The translations under genes were made by a program, and so were the position numbers. Shown here piece by piece: positions 11,238-22,586 of a stretch of DNA of 64,000 bases. The DNA comes from Phyllostachys edulis (lineage: Eukaryota; Streptophyta; Magnoliopsida; Poales; Poaceae): positions 112,194,412 through 112,258,411 of the forward strand of contig CM070562.1 in assembly GCA_036346405.1 (NCBI GenBank). Direction: 5' to 3'. A model generated the notes under the pieces. The model saw only the letters and a list, made by a program, of their open reading frames with translations. It did no database searches and was not told the origin of the DNA. How positions within the stretch are numbered: the first letter of the stretch is position 1; each line of letters starts with the position of its first letter.

Positions 11238-11763
11238 TTCTGTTTTTTTTTTATAAATATGTGGGGATGATCATCTTGGATGGCGGATGATCCTTTTTAT
11301 AAAACAAGGAATAAATTCGAGCGTGAGGCGAAGAGACGATCGGGAGCCGCGCGATGGCGATGAATAGACGATCGGCGGCGAAGAAACACCGTGGAGTCAG
11401 TAGCGATATTATCACGAGCGGTTATAACAAAAACCGCTCGTGATATATGGTAATATCACAAACGGTTATTAGTTAGAACCGTGCGTGATGTTTCACGAGC
11501 AGTTCCTGAGCGGTTCTTTGTTGAAACCGCTCGTGATATGTAGTATTATCACAGACGGTTATTAACAAGAACCGTTTGTGATGTTTCACAGACGGTTTTA
11601 CCTATGAACCGTCTGTGATATTACCTCTTCACAGACGGTTTTTAGCGCAGCCAGTAACATAGACGGTCTCTAAACCAAAACCGTCTGTGATTGCATGTAA
11701 TATAAACGGTTTTGGTCAACCGTCTGTGATGAGGCGTCCAGTATTAGCCTTTTTGTAGTAGTG

Positions 11764-13355
11764 TGAGGACGGAGCTGTCTGGATGCATAAGCTACAACTT
11801 TTCCTCCTTGCATAAGTATGCAACCAAAACCTTGGCGTGATGCGTCACAGTAGACTTCAAAGTCTTGATGAATGTCCGGTAGGATCAATACTGGTGCAGA
11901 AGTTAACTTCTTCTTCAATTCTTTGAAACTTTTCTCACAAGTCTCTGTCCATTCATACTTTTTTTCTTTCTTAAGCAAATGGGTCATTGGTTTGGAAAGC
12001 TTCGAGAATCCTTCTATGAAGCGTCTGTAGTATCCGGCCAAACCGAGAAAACTACTGAACTTCATTTCGATGTAGGTCAAGCTTCCAATCCATCACGCCT
12101 TCTACCTTGGCCGATCAATCGCTATCCCTCCTGCGGATACAATATGTCCGAGGAAACTGATTTCTTGAAGCCAAAATTCACATTTACTGTACTTGGCATA
12201 GAGCTCATGCTCTTTAAGCTTTTCCAGGACCAATCGCAGATGATCAGCATGCTCTTCATTGGTCTTGGAATAGATCAAGATGCCGTCTATGAATACGACT
12301 ACAAACTTGTCCAGGTATTCCATAAATACTTTGTTCATCAGATTCATGAAGTAGGCTGGTGCATTAGTCAAGCCAAACGACATGACTGTGAACTCATACA
12401 AGCCATACCGGGTGGTAAGGGCTGTTTTAGGAATGTCCTCCTTCCTGATCTTGAGTTGGTGGTATCCTGACCTTAGGTCTATCTTGGAGAAAACTGAGGC
12501 TCCTGTCAACTGATCAAACAGGTCATCTATGCGGGGCAAGGGATACTTGTTCGTGATGGTCACCACATTAAGTGATCTATAGTCCACACACAATCTGGCG
12601 GAACCATCTTTCTTCTTCAGAAAGAGAACTGGCGAACCCTAGGGAGAAGAACTAGGTCTAATGAATCCTTTATCTTGCAAGTCTTCAAGTTGAGTCTTCA
12701 ACTCTTCAAGTTCGTCAGCGGCCATTCTGTATGGTCTCTTGGCAATTGCGGCTGCCCCTGGCTTCAAATTGATTACAAACTCGATATCTCTTTCTGGTGG
12801 TATGCCTGGCAATTCTTCTGGAAAGACATCGGGGTAAGCTGGGACTACAGGTGTTGTCTCTAGGGACAACTCTCCAAGGTGGTGGACTGTTCGAACCAAA
12901 GGAGAGGAACGATCCACACTAATCCTTATGGTGGTTTCGGGATCCTTGGCCAGTACCACTTTCCTGTTAGCGCAATCTATTAATCCATGGTAAACGGCCA
13001 ACCAATCCATACCTGGGATGATATCTAGTGTTTGAGATTCTAGCACAAGAAGGGTGGCTAGGAATCCAGAATCTTCCAAAGCAATTTCTACTCTGGGACT
13101 AACTAAGGTAGCATAAAGGGGTCCCTCGGGTGAACTAAGTACCACGGGTTTCTTTAACTTATAAGTCAGCAACTTAAGCCTTTCAACAAACTTTCTTGAA
13201 ACAAAAGAGTGCGAAGCTCCAGAATCAAACAAAACTTATGTGGGTACTGAATTGATAGAGAACGTACCCATTAGCACTCCTGCAGCGTCTTGTGCCTCCT
13301 TAGCGGTAACATGATTCACATTGCCGCGGCTTTGTGTCGGTGTACACCTTGAAGC
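11764..13355 (-). pseudogene. Pol N-terminal part of element 1: protease and reverse transcriptase
   Basis: In one frame on the minus strand: an aspartic protease with the active-site motif LFDSGASHSF (about 13240), a linker ending KGFIRPSSSP, then reverse transcriptase with LCVDYRSLN, KIDLRSGYHQ and MSFGLTNAP, and the start of RNase H (EVYCDASRQGFG). The catalytic motif reads FIDG instead of FIDD (codons 12282-12287), losing an essential aspartate. In-frame stops lie at 13356, 13236, 12639 (where Trp is expected), 12102 and 12093. The frame is shared with the gag start and with the downstream integrase part, so this family makes a single gag-pol. RNase H is split by CACTA-1 at 11763. Confidence 0.93.
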
Positions 13356-14594
13356 TTAAGAAGTCTGATGGCTCTTACTTGGAGCTGAGGTCCGACCTTG
13401 AACTGGAGCGGCTCCTGGATTAAACTTTGGAGCAGGGTTGTGGCGACGAGGGCACTGATTAGCAAAGTGTCCTTTTTCTCCACAAGCGAAGCAGTGGAGA
13501 TGGGCTACTGGGTTAACTGTGCCAGGTTGTCCAGCGGGCGCGGAGAGTGCGGAAACCACTTTCTTGGGGTTTTGGGGCTGGAGCTAAACTTCTCTATGGC
13601 GCTGCGGCAGATGATCTGAAGGAGGAACTGCCCTGGAATGTTGACTTCTGGGGAAAGTTGCTTTGTGGCCTCTGGAAGGGCATCTTCCTTTTGTGACTAG
13701 CTTCTGCTGTCTTCTTCTCATTTTCTAGCACTAGGGCTTTGTTGACCAATTGATGAAAGTTGGCATAGTCATGGAGGATGAGCTGTCCACGCATGTCACC
13801 ACGCATGCTTTCCACAAAACGGTCTATCTTCTCTTCTTCATCTGCTACATCATTAGGGGTGTAGCGGGCAAGTTGGTTAAACTTGGTGATATACTCATTG
13901 ACTGTCATGTGGCCTTGCTTAAAAGCTTTGAACTCGTTCTTCTTCAACCTTATGATACCGGCTGGTACAAAATTGGTTCTGAAGGCGGCTTTGAATTCTG
14001 CCCAAGGAATTGTTTGCCATGCTGGTTCATCTTCATCTAGCGTTGTTTGACCTTCTTCTATGGCTCTCGGTGACATGGGCTCTTTGGTCCTCGATCGCGA
14101 TCTTTTGCGGCTTCGACCTTCTTGCCTCTGGTTGGTGATGCTTCTCCTTCTTCCTCGTCTTCATCTTCTGGCACTAGACCTTCATTACCTCTGGCAGCAA
14201 GGTAATTCTCCCACCATGCAGCGACGACACCTTTTAGTTGGTGGGTGGAAAAGTCCACCTTGTCTTCATTCGAGCAGCGGGTAAGCCGAAGTTTCTTCTC
14301 AGTATCTCTGAGCCAGTCTTCTGCTTCAAGAGGTTTATTAACTGTAGCAAAAGTGAGGGGTCTTGTCCTGAGGAAATCAGCAAGTTTGGAGTTGCGGCCG
14401 GCAGGTCCAATTTGCTGATTGTTGAGCACTGCTTGAAGGATTTGAGTCTGTTGAAACATTACTTGTGCCATTGTCGGGTGAGCTGGCGGTGGGGGCGGTA
14501 GGTCTTGTCCTCGGCCACGACCATGACCACGGCCTCTTCCTTGGCCAGCTGCAAAAGCTCCACGGACTAGGGCGATGGCTCTTCTTGGCGGCAT
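13356..14594 (-). pseudogene. Gag of element 1 (frameshifted)
   Basis: The start codon at 14592-14594 opens MPPRRAIALVRG, followed by a Gly/Arg-rich stretch (GRGRGHGRGRGQ) and a Pro-rich stretch. The capsid (retrotransposon gag) domain follows, with LEAEDWLRDTEKKL, WWENYLAARG, WAEFKAAFRTNFVP and KFNQLARYTP. The nucleocapsid zinc knuckle CFACGEKGHFANQC (CX2CX4HX4C) is near 13485. A frameshift near 14060-14075 moves the capsid middle out of frame, and a second near 13590 restores it. Gag would form the particle that packages element RNA. There is one zinc knuckle, unlike element 2, which has eight. Confidence 0.92.
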
Positions 14595-14923
14595 CCTGAA
14601 GAAGGGCTGAGGTTTAGAACTAGAGAGAAGTATATGAGGGTTCGCTAGCCCTCTAAGGCACACACGGAAGAACTTAAACCAAGCAAGAAAATCAAATAAA
14701 TACAATACAAAGCCTAGAATGGCTGCATTATATTAAGGGATTAGGTGTTACATGACTCTCGAACAAAACTTATATGCTAAGCTAAGTCATGACACCGGGT
14801 ACAAACACAACGCCTACAAAAGAAGGAAATAAAAGTGCTTGCAACCCAAAAGACTGCCTAGCAAGCACTGCTAGCTAAACTAGACTATCTTGACTACTCC
14901 ATCGAGAACAGAGGCGAGGCGGC

Positions 14924-15798
14924 TCAGGCAAGCTCGACGAGCGGGAGGCGAGGCGGAGCCGCCGAGGCTGCGATCCCACTACCTGCTGGAAGGTCGTCGA
15001 AGGGCGGCGGATTGGGACGTCGTACGCTCTTGCGCGCCGTCATCCTGGTGCAGGCTCCTCGGGGGCAAAAAAGTCGATTGAGCGTCCTGTCGCTGGAGGG
15101 AATAGCTGGAGGAGGAACCGGTACTGGAGCTGAAGTGTCAACTGCAAGGGCGGCTGTGAGACGTGCCACCTCTGCAAGCGCGGCGCCCCTCTCTGCAGTG
15201 ATGATGTCTCTCTCTGTAGTGACGGTGTCTCTCTCCCACATGGCAGCATGGTGGGCTTCATCACTCCTGATCATGTTGACGCAGAGGGTGTCGGAGTGGG
15301 CGTCGCTACCGACGAGAAGCACCCGAAGCTAACGGATCTCGTCGGTCTAGGAGTGGATATTGAGGATCATCGACTGGGTCAGCTGCACTTGGTGGGTCAG
15401 GCGAGGGTCGTCGTCTCTGGCGTCAAAGGCCTCGACGAAGCGCTCTCCGTCGGGGAGGTACGGAAAGAAGCAAAACGGTGACTCATGCAGGAGGTCCTCG
15501 TGTATCCAACACAAGCGGGTGATGGCGACACGGGCTGCATCCTGGACGACGTCGAGGCTGCTGCGGTGGAGTGCCACGACATGGAAGGTGTGGGTCACGA
15601 ACTCGCCAGTCCTAGCATAGAGGTAAACCTCCATGTCCCAAGACTCGCGAGTCATGATCCTCGTCATCCGGCCTCTGAAAAGCGGAGGGTGGGGGAAGCC
15701 AAGTACTGCAACAACTATCGAAGGAGTTTGGCAAAACCGCCGTCATGCTCTCCATGGGTGCAGTGGTCCCATGGGCCTGCAGCTGGAGAAGAAGCCAT
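14924..15798 (-). pseudogene. Extra ORF upstream of gag (element 1)
   Basis: Between the primer site and gag lies a broken frame homologous to one in element 2. It begins MASSPAAGPWDHC at 15798, shifts frame near 15715, then reads RESWDMEVYLYARTGEF, WIHEDLLHESPFCFFPYL and onward to an Ala/Pro-rich end with a coiled-coil-like TTERDIITAERGAAL stretch, stopping at 14924. Two in-frame stops lie between 15332 and 15349. The copy at 24613-25285 shares the pattern ESWxMEVxLYARxGEF and ...PFxxFxPxL...E. Additional ORFs between LTR and gag are known in some grass gypsy elements, but the function of this one is not known to me. Confidence 0.65.
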
Positions 15799-15986
15799 CT
15801 ACAAATTTTGAAACAGGATAAAAGATTAGTAACACTTAATGAGAATAGAGATAAGTATGGAACTAGGAATGATGAGTAGAAGAAATAAATACTCTATATT
15901 TTGACAAAACTTTTCTTAATTTTTAGAAATAAGATCCACGTCCTTAAGGCAATCGACTAGTCTAACTAGGGGTTCTACAGTTGTAT

Positions 15987-15998
15987 GCTCTGATACCA
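15987..15998 (-). other. Primer binding site, initiator tRNA-Met
   Basis: On the minus strand, four bases after the 5' LTR, TGGTATCAGAGC matches the complement of the 3' end of plant initiator tRNA-Met, the standard primer for many plant gypsy and copia elements. It fixes the orientation and the boundary of the 5' LTR. Confidence 0.93.
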
Positions 15999-16380
15999 GC
16001 TCTGTCGGGCCCGGATTCTGAGAATCCAAATCCTCTGTGAAAACACTATGCTATTCCCTGGATCAGTAGATAGCACTCACAGGCACATTGCTGTATCAAT
16101 CACACAAGTCGTGAACTAAAACAAATATATTATAAACAGAGTGACATAGACCTCAACGGGTCGAGTTTTACAAAAGGAGTCGTACATGGCCAACTTGATT
16201 TCATTACATGAAGATAACGAAATCTACAGCAGAAGCAAAAGAGGAGGTGGGGCTCATCTCACACAACAGCGATCGGGTGACCGTGTCTGACGGATATTAA
16301 CCAAGGGTTGGATAATATCGGTTATCTTGAGTATAAACGAGTCTACTTAGACTGAGCAAGACCTAAACTACAGAACTACA

Positions 16381-16596
16381 CTACTCCTCATCATTTCCTT
16401 GTCCATCATCTTCCGGTCCTTCATAGAAAGTGTAGTCTCCTTCATCTTCATTGTCTGAAGGGTTTTGGGGAGGGGAACGAGAATGAGCACTACTACCGTG
16501 CTCGCGAGCCAACACACAATGCAATATTATACATGCAAGGTTAAACGAGGATGGCTCGGCTCTTTTATTTGCGAAGGTAAGCTTTTCAATTATCAT
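16381..16596 (-). CDS. LTR-embedded small ORF with acidic tail (copy 2)
   Basis: A 71-codon frame, same start and stop as at 3022-3237, with EHGSSAHSRSPPQNPSDNE in the centre and a tail ending GPEDDGQGNDEE. Compared with copy 1, the differences are scattered substitutions and no frame change. It lies in the 5' LTR, upstream of the primer site, so it would be part of the leader of the genomic transcript and could be joined by splicing to the segment at 17737-17949. No homolog was recognised. Confidence 0.35.
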   Translation of the reverse strand: MIIEKLTFANKRAEPSSFNLACIILHCVLAREHGSSAHSRSPPQNPSDNEDEGDYTFYEGPEDDGQGNDEE

Positions 16597-17288
16597 ACTT
16601 ACAAAGTCCTATCACTTAGCATTTTAACAAATTTCATTTTGTTAAAGAGAGTAATGTGCAATATTTATTTTAGTAGAGGTTCCATCCGGCGGAAACTCTA
16701 CCTTATGCATTTTTTTGTTTATTGGAGCTACCTCCAATTATCACCACCGCTGAGCTCGACGACTCAGGTAAAATCCAACACAAGGCTAGGTGAGCCCTTC
16801 CACATTTTTCCATACCACCCACAAAGGTTAAAATAGAACTAACTCAAGTTAAGATTCCCATGTCCGCCTTTGACCGTAAACGGCACTACTGCTTAAGCAG
16901 CTTTAGACTTTGCGGACATTGTACACTTTGTACCCACAAGAGATAGTTATACCCGTTACCCCACATGATTCCGTAGTCATGTAGTTGGGCGACCGTCGCA
17001 GTAACCTTTCAAACTATCTTGCCCTTTCCGTCATCTCACCCATATGGGGTTGAGCCCATACGTTGCGCGGGATCGTTGTACACGCAGCGTTGGGTGTAGA
17101 TTTGGACTACCCACAACTACTGGCAACCTCACCCATTCAAGCTGGATGTACCGCAAGCTTGCGCATTTTTCCTACCGTGTGAGACACTTTCAGGGTTTAA
17201 TAATTCTACTAAGCCAAGTTGCACTTTGCAGACTTGTAGTTGTACTTGTTTAACACGGGAGGTCAGAACAAGATTAAGTCCTTAATCC

Positions 17289-17365
17289 ATCTGGGCGGTT
17301 CTTTCCACATTTTCCAACCATTCTTGTGCTCCTAGAGCACCCACCGCCTTTCCATCCGCCCAGAT
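17289..17365. repeat. LTR-internal inverted repeat (hairpin), copy 2
   Basis: ATCTGGGCGG at 17289-17298 pairs with CCGCCCAGAT at 17356-17365; same position in the LTR and same loop as the copy at 3932-4008. Confidence 0.7.
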
Positions 17366-17736
17366 GTGGTGTTAGCAATTAATGGGGTTTTGAGGAGTAA
17401 AACCAAATTATTCTATTCCTTTTAGTCAATGGACCACCAATGACTACCCAAATCCTTTCATGTTTGAAGAATGATGTTAGGGTATTTGATTCCTCGGTAC
17501 TTAAGCAAGACTAGCATGTAAGCAAAGTACAACCTATAACTAAATATTACCATTAGTTACTAGGGTGATAAGGAATAATGGATTCAAATTATCAAGGATG
17601 ACATATTAATTAATTAATCAACAAGTGGGTGTTTAACTTTCTTAAGCTTTAACATACATTTGATTAAAGAATTAAAGCATGCAATTTTTGTTAATTTAAA
17701 TGAATGTAATTTGCATAAAATGTAGGCTCAAAATGA

Positions 17737-17949
17737 TCAAAGCATTGACTCACCTTGGTTAAAGGCAAGGGGATCTTGGTACTCTTGGTCTTGATCAACT
17801 TGAGGATCTCCGGCGTCTCCAAATCCTAATCGGGCGAAAATACCGGAAAAAGGCACAACGGCAAAGAGAGCAAATAAATACACAAGAATACACAAATGAA
17901 CTCCAAATTGAACAAGACCTATGCCATTAGCAAGATCTTGAATTAACAA
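17737..17949 (-). CDS. LTR-embedded exon-like acidic segment (copy 2)
   Basis: A 70-codon frame equivalent to 4385-4597, with the acidic part GDPQVDQDQEYQDPLAFNQG. In this copy the segment is followed by an intact donor-like GGTGAGTCA and preceded by a pyrimidine-rich tract ending in TTAG, so it could be an exon of a spliced LTR leader. The upstream hydrophobic half is likely not translated. Assignment as coding rests on conservation among LTRs only. Confidence 0.3.
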   Translation of the reverse strand: MLIQDLANGIGLVQFGVHLCILVYLFALFAVVPFSGIFARLGFGDAGDPQVDQDQEYQDPLAFNQGESML

Positions 17950-19619
17950 ATTTTTAGAAATTTATTTCACAATTTTTGGAGTTATAACGGAGGAGAAATG
18001 AATTTAGGAAGATAGAACATATTGAAAAAGGGAGAGAGAGAGGAGGTGGTGCAGCACCTGACAAGCAATGGACCGAGTCGTCAAGCATGGGAGCGTCATT
18101 ACCACGGGAATAGTGGCGCCGAGGGGGCCCACTGGCTAGTCACAGCGAAGGGGAGGGGCTAGTGATTACTGTGGCGCAGGGCCCGCTTGGCAGTGAGTCA
18201 AGGGGAGGGTTTAGGGCTAATTAAACCGGCTAAACAATGATTAGGGCTTTAAGCACTGTCATTAACACTAATGACGGGGACTTTGGCTTGGTCGAGCGCG
18301 CCAAGCACGGCGTATTGTGGCGATGTGTGCGCTGGTGGCTCAGGTCGTCGCCGTGAGCTAGGGCTTAGCGGCACGATCGAGCACGGAATGGGAAGCCGGT
18401 GAGGCGGGCGGAGCTGGTGACGTGGTGGCGTTGGCTGGAGGATGGCTTGTGTGGTGGCGCGGTGAAGATGAGCGGCGGTGGAGACACGGTGATGGTGGGG
18501 GAGGTGCTTCGGAGGCGGGTTGAGCCGGGGGAGGTGAGCACCGGGTGGAGCTTGGCGAGGCGGTCCTACCGGGTCAAGGAGGAGCACCGGAGGACGACGG
18601 TGGACGGTGGTGCGTGCTGGAGAAGGTGGCGGCCGGAGGTGAAGAAGATGACCGAATGCGGTGGCTGCGGTGGAGGATCTCCCAGGGGGCTTGAAGGGAA
18701 ATGCTCCTAGGCTTCGGGCGCTCACGGTGATGGGGGTGGTGGCACCGGAAGATGGCCGGAGCGGCGAGACGGCGGTGGAGGTGGCGCCAGCCAAAAGGAA
18801 GAAAGGTGGCAATTCTTCGGTGGACTTACCCGAGCTCCAAGGGGGCGATGTGAGGGAAGCAAGGGGATGCTGAGGGAAGCTTTAAAGCCGAAGGGGAGGG
18901 GTGTTGCCACACGGGCGTGACTCAGCGACCTGGCGGCTCTGACAGCAGGCGTCTTGCCAAGCGCCGTCGTGGGCCGGGGCGTGGTCGGCGGAGCGGCGGC
19001 GCAGCTGGTCCTAGAGCTCTGTCGCGGGGGGACGGCGAGGCGAGGCGCGTGTGGCGCGTTTTGGACGGGAAAAGCGAGTGCGACCGAGGGGCGCGCGACT
19101 TGGCGTGCTTAGCGGAGAGAGGACAGGCGGCGGCTTAGTGCAAAGTCTTGTGCAAGGCCAGCCCGGAGGAGGGAGCAGGCAGCTCATGCGCAGGAGAGAG
19201 AGCGGTCGGGGCGGCTTCTAAAGAAGATGACCCGGCGGTGGAGGTTCGGCTGATGGGCCAAGAAAGAAAAGGGGAAGAGGAGGTCGGGCTGGATGGGCCG
19301 GAGGAAAGCAGTGGGTGGGCGGAGGGATGGGATTGGCCCAGAGAAATGGGAGCCCGAAGAAAGAGGGGGCCCAATCAAAATGGCCCGGGGAACAAAAGAG
19401 AGGGAAACTCCAACTCGCGAAATTGAATTTCAAATGCTAAGGACATTACATTTGAAACACAAACTGAAAAGGAAAGAAAGTTTTGACAAATACTTGGAAA
19501 TTTTGAATTATAGCGAAGAACGAAAACCAGAACAGTACTTACTATGCGCCGTCCGAAAATGGGACGCTACAGATTTCACTCCAGTTCCATTTAGGCATAG
19601 GGGGGTTGATCGGTATTAA

Positions 19620-20231
19620 CTAAAATTTAGCTCTACAACTAGTAAGCAAAATAGCAAATCCTCTCAAAATCCTAACGACTGATAACCTAGTAAAGAGAGG
19701 ATGACCACATCAACCTCTCTGTAGCCTGTGTAACCAAACCCCTGAAACGTCGTCGCACTTATGCTTGTTGTGCCCCTATGCTCGTGAGACTTGGACTAGG
19801 GTGTTTAGCCTCTCAAACTACAACATACTGAGCCGTGTACCTCTTCAGAATTTCAGCAGCTTAATGGCATGGTTGCATCAAGCTAGTCAACAGACGCTTA
19901 AAGGAGATATAAAAAATTTCAACGGGATAGCTATCTACATAGTCTGGAACATTTGGATAGAAAGAAATCGGAGGATATTTCAAAATGTGGATTTGAGCTT
20001 GCAGGAGCTCGCTTTCAGGATCAGAGAGGACATCCAACTGTGGGAGCAAGCTTTTCTTGTTTAGTCTCCCCCTTCTAGTCGAAACTTCGCGGTTGTCAGC
20101 CGCGAGTTCTCGGTTTTCTCTTTGCTTTCAGCTTCTGTGCCTTTGTCTACTTTTTCCTCTTGAACCCTGATCCTGTTTCTTCTTTCTACCTTTAATGAAT
20201 TTGGCAGAGCTCCTGCCTTTTGCTTAAAAAA
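19620..20231 (+). pseudogene. LINE 3' remnant with RT-associated zinc-binding domain
   Basis: The frame around 19660-20064 has the plant LINE zf-RVT signature: TTDNLVKRG, then PLCSLC, ETSSHLCLLCPYARETW, and a C-terminal stretch with AIYIVWNIWIERNRR. A TGA stands where Trp is usual (KRG*PHQP, about 19701). After the stop at 20062-20064 comes a 3' untranslated tail ending in a short A-run (20225-20231). Only the last part of ORF2 is present, typical of 5' truncation. Its 5' edge meets the target duplication of element 1, so element 1 may have landed in or beside it. Confidence 0.8.
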
Positions 20232-20245
20232 ATAGCAAATCATAT

Positions 20246-20952
20246 TTCATAGGAACTTAAGTTTGCCGTAATTTTCTTCTCAATGCAAGTATCTTTAGTC
20301 TTGTTTGATCACCCCTTTGGTCACAACTGAACTTTGTCAATTTATTGTAACATGGTAAATTGGCAAGATAATTTTGGGCATATACTTACCCAGTTCAAGA
20401 CTAGCGAGGAATGCGAGTAGGCATACCTTTTTCAAGGCCCCACTCTTGTTTAAAAGAAAAAAAAAATACTCCCATGTATTTCCCTTTTTCCGCTTGTAGC
20501 CTGATTTTTCTCTCTTTAATGGGTAATAATATCTCCAAATTAACATAAAATTTGATTTTTTAGATGAAAATCTAAAAACATTAAGCTGTTATAAGTACAG
20601 GGGCTTAGAAGTCTATTGGGCTCGGACGTTTTAGAGTCGTGATAAGAAATTCCATTGCGAAGATATATCCTAATACATATGAATATTACTTAATTGACTG
20701 GTTAACTACACCATAAAATAATTAAGACATACTAGATGATGCATGTTCTCTCTGCCCCTGCTCGCTAGTCCCTAGTCAGCTGAGCCTCAGCACCTATGCT
20801 ATGCGGTGGCGGTAGTAAGCATCGCTCTCGGACTGTCCGTTATTGAGAAGAGGTGGTTCTGGGCCCGTCCTTAATTACAAAATTGGGCTGGTTCAGCTCA
20901 TCAACTTGGTAGGAAATAATGGCATCGCTTTCTTGTTTCTAGACAAGCAAAT
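20246..20952. other. Short spacer between the two gypsy elements
   Basis: AT-rich DNA between the LINE tail and the GATCT duplication of element 2. No ORF, RNA gene or repeat structure was recognised; a 69-codon minus-strand frame (20337-20546) is not convincing. Confidence 0.5.
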
Positions 20953-21668
20953 GATCTTGTAACATCCCGTTTTCGGACGGAAATAGTAATTACCTATTTG
21001 GTTTTCATTTTTCGCCGTAATTCAAATTACCAAGCTAATTCTGAAAACTTTCTTTCTTTTCTCTCCGGTGTGTGTTTCAAATGTAATGTTCATAACATTT
21101 GAAATTCAAATTCAGTTGGAGTTTCCTCTCTCTTTTGAAATCTCCGGGCCATATGGAGTTGGGTCTCCTTCTTTCTGGGCTCAAATTTATCTCCCTTTGG
21201 GCCAAGCCCATCTCCTCCGCCCACCCAACCTGTTTCTCCCGCCCCCCGGCCGATCGTTTCCCCTAGGCCTTGGCCTCTTCTTCTTCTCTTGTTGTCATGG
21301 GTCATCCTCTTCTCTCTCCTTTTCCCCAGGTCAAGCGCTGGCTGCTCCCTCCCTCCCGTGAGCGACGTCGCCGCCTGCGCCAAGCTGCCTCCCTCCTCGC
21401 CCTGTCTTCTTAGCCTGCGTGCCAAGACGTCATCCACGATTCGCCGCCATGGAGCTCCCGGATCAAGCGGTCTCCCCTCGCCTTGTCTTGTCGCCCGTGC
21501 CGCACGCGCCCACGTCAGCGTGGACGCCCGAGCCGCCGCACATCCTTGCAGCGCCTCCCCCGCTCCCTCGACCTGTTCCCTCCGTGTGCAAGCCGCCCAC
21601 GCCGACGCCGCCCCAGGACACAGTGTGACCACCACCCCGCCAACGTCTCCAAGCCTCCTCCCTTGGCC

Positions 21669-21675
21669 TATAAAG
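21669..21675 (+). promoter_or_regulatory. TATA box of element 2 5' LTR
   Basis: TATAAAG in the context TTGGCCTATAAAGCC, about 710 bases into the LTR and followed by a C-rich leader. The partner LTR keeps the motif at 35753-35759. A start about 30 bases downstream is expected, which would make most of the LTR R/U5. Confidence 0.6.
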
Positions 21676-22586
21676 CCTCTCCCATGCTCCCTTAAGCTCC
21701 TCACATCGCCTTGAGCCTTTGTAGCTATAGCCAAAGAACGCCCTTTGAGCTCTTTTGGCGCGCCGCCTAAATCGCCCGTCGCCGCTCCGGTGAGCTTCTG
21801 CCTCCGGCGACCGCGTCATGAGAAGCCCCGCGACACGAGGATTCCAATCCCCACCTCCCTACTCCTTCCCCGTCGCCGAGACGTGCCGCCGCTGTGCCTC
21901 CTTCTCCTCCGCCAATGGCCGCCACCGTCTTGAGCTCATCCGCCACCTGGCTGCCGGGTCATCCCACGGTTTCCCAGAGCTCTCGTGCCCACCGCGTCGC
22001 AAGCCGCCGCCGCTACTCCAACTCGGCACCGCGTGAAGCCGTGGAGCCGCCGCCGCCTCCTTGCTCCACCGCCACCGCTCGCTCCTCTCGGCCCGCCCCG
22101 CCGCCAGGCCTCCTACCCTCGGCGACTCACTTCCCACCGCCCGGCCGCCCGCCGCCCGCGTCAAGCCAAGACCGCCTTCAAGCCAGCCGAGCACTGCCTC
22201 GGCTCTCTGTTCTTCTCTCAAGAACCGAGTGTATTGGGGATAAAATGGCCAAGGGCCCCACATCATATGCTTGAGCCCCCTCCATTTGGCGCCATGTGGG
22301 CCCTTTTCTGTTCCGTGGACGGTGCCTGTCGGTGTGAACAGGGCCCATGCAATCATGGTAGCACCCTCTCTCTCTTTTTCCAATTTAATTCCAGTTCAAT
22401 CTTCGTAAATTCTATTCTCCTCCGTTATAGCTCCAAAAATTATGAAATAAATTTCTAAAAATTTGTTAAATCAATATCTTGCTAATGGCATAGGCCTTGA
22501 TTAATTTGGAGTTCATTTGTGTATTCTTGTGTACTTATTTTCTCTCTTTGCCGTTGTTCCTTTTTCCGGTATTGTCGCCCGATTAG

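Larger units (their letters stand above)
8119..11763. mobile_element. CACTA-1: non-autonomous CACTA (En/Spm) transposon, 3645 bp
   Basis: The left end is CACTACTACAGAAAAGGC and the right end is the inverse of CACTACTACAAAAAGGC. It is flanked by the 3-bp duplication TGA (8116-8118 and 11764-11766). The sister gypsy copy at about 33210 has the uninterrupted sequence with one TGA, proving the insertion. Both flanks carry many subterminal repeats of the form ACAGACGGTT / AACCGTCTGTGAT (8140-8380, 10075-10235, 11400-11735), the binding-site arrangement of this superfamily. No transposase was recognised, so it would have moved with help from an autonomous relative. Inside are a nested inverted repeat, a triplicated 74-bp unit, a TA/GA microsatellite and short frames of unknown origin. 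Confidence 0.95.
2643..19571 (-). mobile_element. Element 1: Tekay/Del-like Ty3/gypsy chromovirus with nested CACTA
   Basis: A complete LTR retrotransposon read on the minus strand: 5' LTR 16003-19571, primer site 15987-15998, upstream ORF, gag, protease, reverse transcriptase, RNase H, integrase, chromodomain, then 3' LTR 2643-6271. It is flanked by the 5-bp target duplication GATTT (2638-2642 and 19572-19576). The C-terminal chromodomain after integrase and the very long LTRs point to the Tekay/Del chromovirus lineage. Gag-pol lies in one frame, about 1550 codons after removing the CACTA insertion, but carries at least seven stop codons and two gag frameshifts, so it is dead. The two LTRs differ by roughly 5% in a stretch of about 270 bases compared by eye. 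Its 5' LTR faces that of element 2 across 1.4 kb. Confidence 0.95.
16003..19571 (-). repeat. 5' LTR of element 1 (3569 bp)
   Basis: Begins TGTAGCGTCCCA at 19571 (minus strand) and ends GGGCCCGACA at 16003. It contains the same internal landmarks as the other family LTRs: GC-rich leader after a weak TTTAAAG motif (about 18881), the exon-like acidic segment (17737-17949, intact GTGAGT donor), the hairpin (17289-17365) and the acidic-tail ORF (16381-16596). Transcription would run leftward. Confidence 0.93.

Noticed and set aside
21090..22458. Frames up to 214 codons in the element 2 5' LTR
   Set aside because: Same compositional explanation; partner LTR frames have different lengths and phases.
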